Shown in pieces: positions 10,966-23,800 of a stretch of DNA of 64,000 nucleotides; positions within the stretch are counted from its first letter, which is position 1, and the number at the start of each line of letters is the position of its first letter. The translations under genes were made by a program, and so were the position numbers. The DNA is taken from positions 558,001 through 622,000 of the forward strand of contig CP103020.1 of the NCBI GenBank assembly GCA_024752435.1, read 5' to 3'. The DNA comes from Allantophomopsis cytisporea. Its lineage: Eukaryota > Ascomycota > Leotiomycetes > Phacidiales > Phacidiaceae. Under the pieces are notes generated by a model, which saw only the letters and a list, made by a program, of their open reading frames with translations, was not told the DNA's origin and did no database searches.

Positions 10966-11519
10966 TTATGCCGCCTGTCGTCGCTGTTTTCTGTTTCCAG
11001 GCAGTGGCTGTTGCTGCTCCACGGCTGCGCCATTTGCACCACCTGTCAACCCTCGTGCCATTCCTAAAAGTCCCCATCCCTTGTAGAGCCCGAATATTGG
11101 TACCGAAGCCTTAAATACAACTGTTAGCTCTGCTATGTAACGATGTAAATAAGGGAATGTGAACTTACAAACAAAAGCCAGCCCCAATTGCCAAAAAGTA
11201 CTACGGAAATCAAAGACGCCCAAGTAATCCATACAATATCGAACAGGTATTCCGTTAGACCAGGAGCTGCCAAATCCTCCCCACTGTTCTTCATTTGCCC
11301 ATCAACATATCTTGGTCGTCCAGTAGTTTCGAGGATATATTGGGCCACGCCAGCTGGAATTGAGAGGAGTATGTATGCAATGATTGAACGTTGGGCGGTA
11401 AATGGTAGGATAAAGCACCAGATTATGAAGAAGACGTTGACTGCGGCACTGCCGATGTGCAATGCTTTGAGACTGGCTTCATTTGCTCTCGCACGATCCT
11501 TGCGAGCCTTTTGTGCCAT
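10966..11519 (-). CDS. SND2: SND2/TMEM208, SRP-independent ER targeting protein
   Basis: Multi-pass ER protein of the SND route, which helps target proteins with internal or C-terminal membrane segments. Exons 11169-11519 and 10966-11109 encode 164 residues, normal for the family. The start MAQKARKDRARANEASLKAL is the typical amphipathic, basic N-terminus before the first membrane segment. Hydrophobic segments lie at about 24-45, 48-65 and 95-117, and a last one spans the exon junction near FGNWGWLLF. The tail is basic and ends RKQRRQAA. The frame is open further upstream, to 11747, but the family start is at 11519 and the upstream codons look like leader. CDC27 starts divergently 752 bp away. 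Confidence 0.88.
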
Positions 11520-12270
11520 TGCAAATGTATATTGAACTGGAATGTGTTCTTCAGGTGATTTGTCGCAAAGGCGGAGCTGTACCGAGATATTTCGTTGAAA
11601 CAGGAGCTTGGAGCTACCATTGATGGGATTTCGGAAGCTCTCCGGATACGATTGCTTGGCGAGGCTGGCACCGACAAGGCTGCTGCTGACATAAGCATTG
11701 CGATTGTTGCTAGGCAAATTCCTGGCGTCCACAGACCAACGGACCAATGAAGTGGCTGATCAACAGCTACACCACAACATCACGACGCACATGAGCTTTG
11801 TATTAGTCTCAGTCGTGATCTTTCACTGACAGCCTCAATACCGAGAGGCTCGTTTCTCGTTTCTCGTTTCTCGTGAACCATCGCTACCTCTTACCCCAGC
11901 GACACTATATCCTTTGAAAGCGTGCTTTGCCCTTATTTATGTTCACCATTGGCACCTTCATCACTCTACCCGGCCGACCTGCCCCATCGTTAATTTGTTC
12001 ATAGCTGCAACTGACTCTTGCGACTATCCGTGACACTTGATCACCACCTCCACGTGCACACTCTCTGAAAACGCTGCCAAGTTCAAGACGATACTTGAAC
12101 GACTAAAGTTTTTAAACTTTGGAATCTCCATATTGCAGGAACTCTTGTACGCCCAGACTCGCAGTCGCGCAAACTTAACCGCCGCACATCTTGTACCACT
12201 ACATATGGCTAGGCCTACATGAATAACACAGTTTCAGAACGTCTGATATTCGATTTTGGTCATCGCCACC
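11520..12270. promoter_or_regulatory. Divergent promoter between SND2 and CDC27
   Basis: A 751-bp shared upstream region. It contains three tandem TTTCTCG units at about 11850-11873. No specific operator is recognised. Confidence 0.5.
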
Positions 12271-14820
12271 ATGGCGCCGCCGAAAGATACTTATGTTACG
12301 AATCAGCTACGGCAGCTCATCTACTACCACATCGATAATAACCTTTTGCACAATGCTCTGTTTATGGCCGAAAGACTTATAGCATACGATCGATCGACCG
12401 ATTCCTCATATTTTCTTTCGTTATGTCACCTTCGACTAGGCGATCACAGATCCGCGTACGAATACAGCAAGCAGCATGGGTGGAAAGGTGCACATCTAGG
12501 ATGCGCCCACATCTACGCACAAGCGTGCCTGGAGCTCGAGCGGTTTAAAGATGGCGTTCAGGCACTGGAAAAGAGTCGAGGGTCTTGGGGTGGAAGAAAT
12601 ACGTTCGGACGGCATTCCCAGTGGTCACGTCAACATTTACCGGACGCCGCGGCGGTGAACTGCTTACTTGCGAAATTGTACCAGGGCTGGGGAGGCGATG
12701 CAAACGTGAAGAAGGCGGCTAGTTATTACGAGGAATCACTGAAGTTAAATCCATTCATGTGGGATGCTTTCACAGGACTTTGTGATCTGGGAGCAAATGT
12801 CAGGGTGCAGAATATTTTCAAAATGGGTCCCGAGTTGGAGGCTTTGCTAAAATCGACCCCCCATCAAGTCGAAAACATTTCAATACAGAATGGAAAAGAA
12901 TCATCGCTGTTGGCAACACAGACGGAACATACACAGAATCGACCGGGACCTCGGCCGACTTCGATTGTTTTAGATGGAACAGACCCATTCAATAACGTCC
13001 CATCGAGACCCACTGTAGGCGGCTTGTTCAGCAGTTTTAGCCTGTCACAGAAGGCTAATGAGAGCAATCCGAGCATTTCTCATGTACCAGCACTTGGAGG
13101 CGGGGGTATTGGGCCGGAAGCAATGGAAACACCTACAGGTCCAAGTGCTTCGATAGACGTCAACCTGGGACCGAACAGACGAGATCCAGGACCCCTGTCA
13201 GCATTCACATTAGAGCCACCTCAAGCACCCTTACGGAAAAATCGCACGTTACATGGAATAAACGGCGATTCAGATGCTCCTCAAAAGCTCAATAGGGTGA
13301 TTTCGACAAGGGATCTCAGAAGACGACAGGATACGACTACAGATGGCTCGGAAGGGGTAGTTTCAGTGAGACAGCCGAATGGCATGCCCACAAATGGGAA
13401 ACGTACGGTTTCTGGCCATGTTGTGCAACCAAAGTCATCGCAAGAAGATCCAGGCGCACCGCAAAGGCGAAGTGCTAGACTCTTCAGCCAGATGCGGCCT
13501 TCTAGCAAACAACCTTCATCAAGTATGTCATCGAGCCAGACCCGAGAGTTGAAGAAAGCTAAACCACCGATATCGAGGATGATGCGACCGGGATCTAGTA
13601 CCACAACCACAAGTAGCAGAGTGGTCAGTGGTTCTCGTAGGGTAGCTGAGGATACAATGGACGTTGACAACCGGGAACAGAAACAAAATGGTGCACCAAC
13701 TTCGAATTCTTCGCGACCATCTGAGGCTGAAATTGCGAAGCAGGAGGACGCCGTAAGAGCTCTGCTGGACCTCTTCCGGAAACTTGGTAGTGGCTTCTTT
13801 GCATTGTCCAGATTTAATTGTCAAGATGCTCTACAAATCTACAGCTCAATCCCACGAGCTCATCAAGACACACCCTGGCTTCTTGCACAGTTGGGCAGAG
13901 CTCACTATGAACAGGCCGCGTACGCTGATGCAGAAGTATTTTACAGGCGCATCAGAACCATTGCTCCAACTCGTTTCGAGGACATGGAAGTCTACTCGAC
14001 CATTCTTTGGCATTTGAAGCGAGAAACTGATCTCTCCTTCTTAGCTCATGAGCTTGTGGACTCTTCCTGGAAATCTCCACAAGCCTGGTGTGCTCTTGGT
14101 AATGCTTGGTCACTTGCTCGGGACCATGAGCAAGCTCTCCGTTGCTTCAAGCGTGCCACACAGTTGGACCCCAAGTTTGCCTATGCGTTCACTCTCCAGG
14201 GGCATGAGCATGTTGCCAATGAAGAATACGATAAGGCACTGGCTGCATACCGAATGAGTCTTCGGGCTGAAGGTCGTCACTACAACGCTTTATATGGTAT
14301 AGCAAGGGTTAATGAGAAGCTTGGCAAATACGATGATGCTCTCCTCCATTACCAAAAGGCATCGAGAATCAACCCAACAAACGCCGTGCTCATCTGCTGC
14401 ATAGGAACGGTTCTTGAGCGTCAAAAGAACCACAAGCAAGCCTTGGCATACTTCGGTAAGGCTACAGAACTTGCTCCACGAAGCGCCTTGGCGAGGTTCA
14501 AGAAGGCAAGGGCAATGATGGCACTCGGTATGATGAAAGAGGCTCTGAGGGAACTGCTTTATCTCAAGGATCTGGCACCTGATGAGGCCATGGTACACTT
14601 CTTGCTCGGAAAATTGTACAAGGGTATTGGAGACAAGCGCAATGCTGTCAAGCACTTCACAGTTGCTCTGAATCTAGACCCGAAGGTATGTTTATTTTAC
14701 TCTCAAAGTCCTACGCATACTAACATTCTCGTCCAGGCAAGTCAGCAAATCAAGGAAGCGATCGAAAGTATGGAGGAAGACGAGGAGACAGACGACGAAG
14801 TAAATGACATGACGATGTGA
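12271..14820 (+). CDS. CDC27: APC/C subunit Cdc27 (APC3/BimA/Nuc2)
   Basis: TPR scaffold of the anaphase-promoting complex that binds the Ile-Arg tails of Cdc20/Cdh1 and so brings in substrates for ubiquitylation. The start is the ATG in CGCCACCATGG at 12271. One intron lies near the end, 14686-14736, with a perfect TACTAAC branch; the protein is 832 residues. Residues 1-190 hold N-terminal TPR units (NNLLHNALFMAERLIAYD and following). Residues 200-490 are a disordered Ser/Pro-rich linker. Residues 500-810 are a run of TPRs with the usual W-LG-Y-A-F-P pattern, for example SPQAWCALGNAWSLARDHEQ. The C-terminus is acidic. A long unstructured insert between the TPR blocks is typical of Cdc27 and distinguishes it from Cdc16 and Cdc23. 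Confidence 0.95.
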   Translation: MAPPKDTYVTNQLRQLIYYHIDNNLLHNALFMAERLIAYDRSTDSSYFLSLCHLRLGDHRSAYEYSKQHGWKGAHLGCAHIYAQACLELERFKDGVQALEKSRGSWGGRNTFGRHSQWSRQHLPDAAAVNCLLAKLYQGWGGDANVKKAASYYEESLKLNPFMWDAFTGLCDLGANVRVQNIFKMGPELEALLKSTPHQVENISIQNGKESSLLATQTEHTQNRPGPRPTSIVLDGTDPFNNVPSRPTVGGLFSSFSLSQKANESNPSISHVPALGGGGIGPEAMETPTGPSASIDVNLGPNRRDPGPLSAFTLEPPQAPLRKNRTLHGINGDSDAPQKLNRVISTRDLRRRQDTTTDGSEGVVSVRQPNGMPTNGKRTVSGHVVQPKSSQEDPGAPQRRSARLFSQMRPSSKQPSSSMSSSQTRELKKAKPPISRMMRPGSSTTTTSSRVVSGSRRVAEDTMDVDNREQKQNGAPTSNSSRPSEAEIAKQEDAVRALLDLFRKLGSGFFALSRFNCQDALQIYSSIPRAHQDTPWLLAQLGRAHYEQAAYADAEVFYRRIRTIAPTRFEDMEVYSTILWHLKRETDLSFLAHELVDSSWKSPQAWCALGNAWSLARDHEQALRCFKRATQLDPKFAYAFTLQGHEHVANEEYDKALAAYRMSLRAEGRHYNALYGIARVNEKLGKYDDALLHYQKASRINPTNAVLICCIGTVLERQKNHKQALAYFGKATELAPRSALARFKKARAMMALGMMKEALRELLYLKDLAPDEAMVHFLLGKLYKGIGDKRNAVKHFTVALNLDPKVCLFYSQSPTHTNILVQASQQIKEAIESMEEDEETDDEVNDMTM

Positions 14821-15720
14821 AGATCTCCTTACAAACTTTCACTAAGCGTTGCTTCGCATTCACATGTACCATCTTCCCGCCCCTCATACAGAATAGAAGT
14901 ATCAGAGCAGCAAGGGTTTATTTTTAATTATCGATTATCGGTGGAGGCGAGGACGACAAGGGCGGATTATGACATGAACAAAATGGGAAGGGGAAGAGCA
15001 CTCTGGGAATCGTGGAACTGACTGGAGCGATGGATCATGCATTGGACTGGGCGTTTACTTTCTTGGAACCTTTTACTACTGTGGAGCTCGTAGATGGTTA
15101 CAGCAGTACGTGTATATAGGTTAGCATTGGTGTTGCAATAGATGAAGCTGTTGCCCACTATTCGCGATCATGCTGCTGAACTTGTGCCTGCTGAATTTAA
15201 GGGAAGAGCCTGAGACCAGAGAACAAGTATCCTACAGCCAGAACCCAAAGGATCTCAAGATAATCACATAATTCACAAATCATTAGTTTTAGGTATGTGT
15301 ATCATAATCATAAAGCAGCAAGCTCAAATGCGTCTCAAATATTCCTTGATTGATTGCTTGATTGATTGATTGATATGAAGCCATGTTTTACAGCCAAAAT
15401 CATCAGATCGGCAAGCAAACGGTGAACAAGCAACAAACTAGAATCCCACCCCTTACCATAAACACGGCCATGCAAAGAAAGTGTTGCCATGGCATAACGC
15501 TAAGCACTTTAGCTGCTCCATACGCCTTTTTATGCATTCATCTACCTTTTTTTTCCATTTCGACGAGGGCCACGCCTGGCTCATCTCCATCTCACCCCAA
15601 ACGCCATGCGAGTTTTTCGCTACTTCGCTGCACCGCGATTGTAAAAATAAGGAAGCTTGGAAATTTTGGAAGTCGTAAATCATAAATGTATCTCAAACGA
15701 GGAAAAGAAAAGGCTTCTGA
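14821..15720. other. Intergenic, convergent 3' ends; GATT repeat
   Basis: Holds the 3' ends of CDC27 and of the deubiquitinase gene. A GATT/GATTGCTTGATT microsatellite lies at about 15347-15374. No gene seen. Confidence 0.6.
15347..15374. repeat. GATT microsatellite
   Basis: Seven near-perfect TGAT/GATT units with one interruption (GCTT). Confidence 0.85.
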
Positions 15721-18700
15721 TCAGTAGACAGCTTCGGGGTCCATCAGCGCATCTGCGACACATTCCAGTGTTTCGAAGCGGCCAGAGCTCATGGACTGAG
15801 AATCATCCCATTCTAAAAAGAATCAGTCATTTGTTGTGGTGAGTTGTGGTTCAATGACACCTACCAGAAGCTGCGTCTTCTGCTTCCTCAACGGCAAAGC
15901 GTTCTAAGTAATTCATGGTGTCTGTACTATTATTAGCAATGTGTAATGAAAAAAGGATACTCTAAAACACTTACTGCTATATAAACGAGTCCATTCTTCG
16001 TCATCGTCATCTTCTATCTCAGCGTCCAATTCGAAAGAAGGTTTACAAGCTTCAATGACGCTCCTGATACTAACCAAGCTCGATTTGATTGGCTGCTTTC
16101 GAGGAAGAACAAAGAACTCATCAAGATACTGTAGGCACATTACGCCCAGGCGTCGGACAGTCTCAGCGTAGACAATCTCATCTGGTTCCCCAGCTGCTTC
16201 ATTCGACTTCGGCTTGTCTACACTTGCTTCTTCAAGCTTGCTAAACAGCTCATCTCGCAAGAAGTCCTCTGTGTCCGCATGTACCTCGGGAGTTGCTCTC
16301 AACAGCAATTGCGGCGCCCACGCTATCAATTCACGCATAAGCTGTTCAACAAACTCCTTTCGGTTGGGATCGCCTTTTACGTAAAGCCGGTATAAAGTCT
16401 TGTAGAACTGCAAGAAGTCCTTAGCTTCATCATAATCAAGCATGTTCAATGCTTTTGTGACGGCATCGGCCATGCTAAAGATTGACTCCATGTCATTCAC
16501 AGTTTCGCAGTACGTTGAAGCTGCACGTAGATAAGGTCCAATGGGAAGTGTTGGTCGTCTTCTAAGACCATAGATAATAGTATTCTCGACATGAGAAACT
16601 TGTTCTGGCATCCTCAAGATTTGCTTTACAATTGACTGTGTGGCGTCGTTGTTGGAATTGAAATTCAGAAGCTTTTCCAGTAGAACATTAACCTCCGATT
16701 CCGTCCAGTGTAGTGTTATGACTTGCAGCTCTCTCCGATTTATGGGTACTTGAGGTTCTTGTAGAAAGATATCACGAATTTGGTCATCCTCTGCAGGAGT
16801 GTCCGGTCCGAGATCACAAGTTTTGAGGAGCAAGTCCAAGAGAGCAATGAGATTATCCCAAGAAACAGTCCTAGAGGCATTCTTACGAGACAAAATGTTC
16901 AACATTTTGGACAACTGTGGTGTCAATTCAAGATTCGGATCCGCTGTAACAATGTTGAGCAATTTGTAGAGAAGGCCTTGATCCAGCCACCAAATCCTTC
17001 GAGATTTCTTGGAAGCCAGGCTAATCAATAGCTGAAAGAACTCTGGCCAGGCTCTTGTATGCTGATGGAAGTAGTCAAAAAGCTTGAAAACAGCAGTAGC
17101 CACTGGCGCGAAACATTCTGTGCCTTGGGTGCCACGTAGTTCCTCAACAGAGCCGTCGGAATCGTCAGTATCGACACTGGATGTGGTGTCTCGATCCACA
17201 CTCTCAAGGGCATTTACGATTAGCTGAGCAATGCTACCTCGTACCAAAACTTCTGGCGACCTTAAGAGCATACTTCGCAGAGCGTCAGGCTGTCGTACAA
17301 TCCATTGCAGAAACTTGTAAGCGCATAGTGCACATCTTCTGAAAGCCTTCAATAGGCAAGTAAAGTATTTTGTAACATCATTGGCTTCTGCAGCTCGAGA
17401 AACCACTTGGTTGAAATGGTTAAGCACACCTTCTAGAGCTTGGTTCTCAACCGTGTGCTGAGCAGAGCATGTATCCTCATTGATGTAAAACAAGTTTTCA
17501 AACATCTGAGCAACGAACGGGGCGTGATTAGGATCATAAAGGCAGTGCTTCCGTAAGAACTCTTCGTTCTCATCATCGATGATGCGAGCGACCTCAGCAG
17601 CCACCGGTACATGAACAGGTCCCAGATTGACAGCAGGTTGAAGACCTTGCTGCTGTGATTTAATCGATGATGACCGCTGGTAGAAAAGCATATATGCACT
17701 CCAAACCTTGTCAAAATGGAAGTTTCCATTGTCTGCAGGACTACGGTAGTCTGGTCCCCCGAAACAATTGGCCTCGATCAGCGCAGGATCAAAAGGAACG
17801 ACAGTGTCGTCATTGAACTCAACCCAAGTGTTCGTGGAGTCATATGACGGTCGTTCCCTAATGTACGAGTAATAGTGCCCGCTCTCAGCGGTACCCGTGT
17901 GAACCAAGATGCCGACAAGCTCGAACATATCTTCTGGACTGTCTTCCGTAGGGTTCATGAGATGATCGACCTTGTATGGGCGCATGTCGATCGTTCGAGG
18001 AAAAGCGAAATGGTCATTGATCTTGTTTCGTTGGAGCGTGCGAAGATTAAAATCAAAGCGCTTGAGATGGAAGATGAGATTATCAGGCACATCTTTGAGA
18101 CAAGCTCTTTTCACAGCATCAACATGACGGTCGCAAGTTGAGCATTTGTATTTGTTGTCACCTTCCATAATCTCACCATCAACGTACGCCTGCAGACTCT
18201 CCTCTAGTGTAGATTTGCCCTTGATATCACACTGGATTGCTGAAAAAGGCTCAAGTCGTTCAGAAATATGCGGGCATTCCTTGGATTTGACTTGCTGTAC
18301 AAGCTGACCACCGTAGAAGGACCTAAATTCTGATTTTGCTTCTGGCGCAAGGATTTGGCCCTCCCACCGGTCGAAGAGTAGGTTGTAGAATTCATCCACA
18401 TCCATCTGGATGTTGACATCGATCCTAGTTTCTTCGTAGGTTTTTATCGAACAAGCAAGTGCCGATGGCTCAACACTTCGGAAGAAGCTGTTTTGCATGT
18501 AACTAAAAAGGTTTTGTGTCTCACGGAGAAGTCTCTGTGTACCATTCCCATCCGCTACATTCGCTCTAAGCATGAAGTCTCTGAATGAGACATTCATGTA
18601 AAGTTGAGTAAAGAGAGAATTCAGGTAGCAAGTGTTCGACAAGTTTCTCAGACCGACATAGCCAGTGGATGATCTGATCTGCTTATCCCTCTCGTACATG

Positions 18701-21700
18701 AGGGGTAGTGCTTCATATGAATATTCACCTAAAATTGTTAACGGCATTCAAAAACCAGATCATAACAACAAACCTTTGCGGTAATCGAAGGCAACCAGGT
18801 CAGAAACCTGAATCATAACAGATCGCCACTGCTGAAAATCCTCTTTGGTGAGTAAAAGAACCGTTTCATAGATGAAGGATCTTGTCTGAGTATCCAGCAG
18901 AGGCAGATTCTGAAGTGGTGGAGAGTCGGCCTGAGTTAATGGTGGAAAGAGATGCTTATTGAAAAGATCCAAGGCAAGAGTACTGAAATTAATAAGTGTC
19001 TGTCACTTAACTGCTGGCAAACATGTCTTACCTGGATCCTAGTTCACGTTTGCGCGCTTTTGCCGCCAAGACACACCAATGGACAAGTTTCGAAAGACCG
19101 ATAACTGCCTTGTCAACAACTCCAGAGCGCCCGACAAACTACCACAAATTAGCCGTAGAATCCCAATGTAAGCCAAATAAAATACCTGAATAACATCGTG
19201 CTTGACAAGCAGCGCTCCCCACTCGGACAAATACACCCGCGGTCCCAAAGTATCGGCATCAAGCTCAAACATCCTTTTGAACACAGCAAGTGCTAAACCA
19301 AAAAACTCATGACATTTCAGTGGAGTCCTGACCGCAATCGGAATGAGTGGTGAGATAGCTTGCCAAAACTCGATTGTGAATTCCTCATCTGATACTGCAG
19401 ATTGGACTGGTGTGGCTTTGCAAACGTTTATGATGCGTTTAGCAACTTCGTCTCGCAAGATCGACTGATCCTCTTCAAGAAGTAAATGGCGAAAAAGGGT
19501 ACTTTGGTCGCTAGCCTTGAAGTTGTTCCAGAAAGCAACGCTGTGCATCGAAGCACGTAAAACCACACCAAATGCTCCTGCAATCAACATCAAAGAGTGT
19601 TTGCTTTCTCTTTCCACGCGAGCACTGGTCAGTATTTGGAGGAGGCGACGTAACAAACCCATGCCCTTGAGATGGACAGCAATTCCCTCACAGTGTTGGA
19701 AGTCTACAAAATATTAGCTTTAATCAGGAAAGCGAACTTGAGGATAAATACTAACCTCTGAGAAGTTGAGATAGACATTCTACGAATCTATATTCATAGA
19801 ATACTCTTAAAACCTCATTGGGACAATTCTTCATTACTTCGGAAGAACAGAATGCAGTTGACACGAGCACAAACATACGACCTCGGACTTCCTCGTCAAG
19901 TGTTCTCTGAAGTTTAAAGTCAGTACGCCATCAAAGCTCAACGACATAAATTGCAGACATACTTTTCCTGAAAGCTTCTCCATATGAATCTGAAGCGCAT
20001 GCAGCGCGTAAAGACCTTTGTATATCTGATCACTGGGAAACACATCTGAGATAACCGTCCCACAGCTCTCAAAAGCAGCCAGTAACCGATCATATATTGG
20101 AAAGCGGACCAAGAAATGGTAGATCTAGTTCAATTAGCAACCATTCACAAAAGCTTGAGACAAGTTCTTACCTCTCGAGCGTTATCCATGGGTAGGTTCA
20201 AGAAGCCCCAGAGCTCCTGAAATCTCTGCTTGATGATGTTCTCTAGAGCAACTACACCGCGACTCATTGTTTCGACGTTCTCTTGACGATGTAGCAAAAT
20301 CGGAAGATTGCCCATATGGAGTTCTTCTAATGTCTTACACAAATCAACTCTGTCAGATCTGAGCCGGACACCCGAGTAATAAACACTGTACTCGTCAAAA
20401 CCAACCGCTCTGGATAGCTTCGCAAACAAGTCTCCAGCAGAGTTGCCCAATCCAATCTCGCAAGATTCCATTCCAGTGTGCTTGTTGCCGTCGAAGGCCT
20501 GATAATGAACTTTGATTTTGTCGCCAACAGACTCAGGATCTTGGTCAGCAGGCGGAGCCTTGAGAGGTGGGGCATCTCGACCAAATCTCTTCTGATACTC
20601 ATCGAGAAATCCTCGCAATACAGTCAATGATCGTCGGAAGCTTAATTCGTGTACGTGGACATCGATTTGTGGTAATAAAGACAAATCGATCGCACCCCGA
20701 TATGGAGGTGACGATTCCTTACTTGATGTGAGCTTTGATGCTGTAGCAGCAAGTCTATCCAATGAGCGCTCCACAAGATCTGCGTGCAATCTCTGTGTCT
20801 CTTCAGGAGCCATCATGGTTGTTGCTGGCGCTTCCAAATATACCTCTATCAGTAGATTGACAGCAGGCAAGTCAACGGTACCGTCCAGACTGGTCAACGC
20901 TATACGCCAAAGCTGTTTGAGCTCAAGAATTTCCTGGAAGCTTTCTGGAGAACTATTCTGCAGAGCACGAAGTTCTCGCTGCAACGCAAGCTTCACAAAA
21001 TCGAGACAACCTTCTGTGAAGCAGTGCGGAGGAAGCGTAGGCAGAAACGTATGAATACAGGCGTTAATAAAGCTGTTCATATTTGGCAGCCTCGTCGCCA
21101 GACTGTTCAGGAGCTTCCAAGCTATTTGACGATCATCCGGACTCCTAGCATCTTCACCAACTAACAAGCTCCAGAGCTTTGGCCCCATGAGAGAAGAGAT
21201 CGAAGAAGGAAAGTTGCAAATGATCTTGAATAGTAAGTCGCGACGCATCTGAAAGGTCTGGTCATTAGTTGTATGGAGGTGGTGGGGATCGGCCTCTTCC
21301 TTAACAGCAAACGCGTATTCCTCAACCAATAAATCTGTCAGGCCGTGTTGCAAGACCAACTCCGTAAGATCATTGGCCACATGGTCTACCATTATAGACA
21401 AGATACAGATGCTTCCTGGCGCACTGTCTGAGCGCGAACCGATGTCCTCAATACATGTTGCGTAGATTCTCTTTCTAACATCTGGATGTGGTCCAAATTG
21501 CAACAGTTCTTGGAATTTCTTTGTTGAAAGCGCATGAACATCAGATATCAGAGGTGATGCATCCGAACGATAGCCAGATGATCCTCGAATCAGGTGGACA
21601 CATAGTTCATATGGTGCCGCACCGATGAAGTTATCCCGGGCACTCTTCGCAATAATATGATTTATTACTTGATCACAGAGGTCCCGCATCGGCGCACCAA

Positions 21701-23800
21701 AGGACTCCAAGGGGATAGTAGCTAGCTTGCTGCATAAGTAGAACAGGTGGTCTAGATCCAGAAGATTGACGACTGAGCCCAACATTCGAAGCGTTGCTTC
21801 CACAATGCGTGGGTCCTGGCTCTTGATAATCGTATGCCAGATAGTATCCGTGTTTCGCGCAGTATATGTTCTCGCTACGACGAGGAAGCCAATGATGTTG
21901 CCGCTCTGTCCAATCAATTCAGGGTGAGATCCAGTACCTACAATGTAGCCCACGAGTTTGTGCTCTGCGATCAAACCTGCAACATAAAGAAGGAATTTGT
22001 TATCACAAGGCTCTCCGTCTCGCTTGTATGTCTGGAAAATCGTAAGGAGATCCGCACACATCGAGGAAACGCCAATGACGCGAAGCTGCATTTGACCTGA
22101 CGTTATCAACTTCTTCAAAATACGAATTCTCCAACGGTATGTGACGACTGGGACAAGGTACTTTGGGCATAAATCCTTCGTCTCCGCTTGTTGCTTGATA
22201 ATAACTTCTTCAGCGGGACTTGGACCGCCATCATAGCTGACACATGCTCCTAGAATCGAACTCAAGCCTTCAAAATGAATCAGAGCCGAGTCTTGAGACA
22301 GAAGTGTAACATGCTTCTCAATAATGAGATCAAGAGTCTTCGACATGATCAAAAACCAAGACCATGAATCATTCAGGATTTTGGCCGCTAAATCCGGAGG
22401 GTATGGGTGATGCTTTCGATCATTGCCAGCGTTTGCTTTCTGTGTGACAATGCTGATAATCTGAGCTGGGTGATCAAGGGCTTCGATTGACATGGCTCCA
22501 AGGATCTTCGTTGGGATCACCAGCATCTCGAAATATTGCGGAGAAATTGGGGCCATTTCGAGGAAATTTTGAGAATGTTGGATTAATGACTCGAGCCCAC
22601 GACCGGCGACGAATCGTTTATTCATCTGCATGATTTGATAGTCCCAATCCCATTCATAATGAGTGACAAGACTCGAACCAATGTGACTTTCACCCTGCTT
22701 CAGCAACGATGCAAGAGCACCTAAGAAACGACGAGAAATGAACACCGGCTCAGCTTTCGAAGTATCAGAGATTTTCCACTGTGCACTGTCTGCGAGTTCT
22801 GTAGTGATTATGCGAGCAGTAAGAGCGGCTAATGAACTGAAAAAATGAGACATATTTTGACGATCTTGATTATTTTTGTTCAGCCATTCTCCAAAGAACA
22901 ACCTGCAGCGGTCAGCTTTGTCAATATTATATCAGATGTTCGTCAAGGCTTACTTTCTTCGATTCAGGCGAAAGACAATATCAGGGAATTTCAGCCAAAA
23001 CTCTCGATATTCTCGAAGACTTCGGAGTACACTGTAGTGACTATTGTAAGATGCGAGGAAATTCTCCATCCATAGAGTAACTTCACGGAAAATACTTCCA
23101 TTTGACATGGATCCTAATGTTGTCAGCAAAGGTACATCCAAAAAACTAAGCGTGGTGACTGACCGAGTTCAACTTCTTCAGCAATTCTGTGAACAGCTGA
23201 CTCGATAGAAGTAGACGTGCTTGTGCCAGGGAAATTATCCATAGGATCTGTACTATCATCTTCGACCAGGATGACATCGTGGCTATCATCGACTCCTTCT
23301 GGATCATCATCGATCACGAGCACAACCGGTGGACTAGCCTCACCAGCATCCGAAGAGGAAACCGCTGGCATACTGCTTATATCATCGTCACGCGTTGTTG
23401 GCTCGATGCTGTCTTTGACTATTGTATTTGTATCTTCGATCGGTGTTTGTGGTGTTTCTGGCGATGATGGTGACATGGAAATTCGAATGGCGTGTGGGCT
23501 CCGAAGATTCAAAGTCACTTTGTTTGGAATATGTGAGATAGGTTCGGGGGTCTGAGGTCGGGATGGAGTAGATGGTTCTGACGCAAGTTGTTGACCAACC
23601 AAGGCGGGAGTTCTCTCGGGCTCTACCTTCTCCATGTTCACATCGCTCGAACTAGATGGACTGCGAGAAGTGCTTTGAGAAATTCGCACCCGTTTTCGCG
23701 GAGCTACCCCGTCGTCGTCTTCAAATGGGTTCGAGCGAGCTAATCTGGACTCAGAAGAGTCTCCCCGTTCGACGTTTGGGTCGGGTGGTTCGCCGTCCAT
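15721..23800 (-). CDS. Giant USP-family ubiquitin C-terminal hydrolase (USP9X/USP24/USP34-like)
   Basis: Cysteine protease that removes ubiquitin from proteins. Eleven exons: 23164-23800, 22954-23113, 20172-22902, 19963-20124, 19756-19906, 19186-19703, 19032-19138, 18774-18982, 15975-18728, 15865-15921, 15721-15812. All junctions keep phase and give 2525 residues, near human USP9X and USP24. Residues 1-220 are disordered and Ser/Pro/Asp-rich. A long helical region follows, with a ubiquitin-like segment at about 1070-1150 (VHYQAFDGNKH). The catalytic domain has the Cys box GLRNLSNTCYLN (Cys1592), a zinc-type CSTC, the His box GTAESGHYYSY (His1843) and EFNDD. The usual GxT of the Cys box is S-N-T here. 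The C-terminus is acidic. The substrate cannot be deduced. Confidence 0.93.

Noticed and set aside
11520..11747. Upstream in-frame extension of SND2
   Set aside because: Family start is MAQKARK at 11519; the extension has no conserved features and probably is leader sequence.
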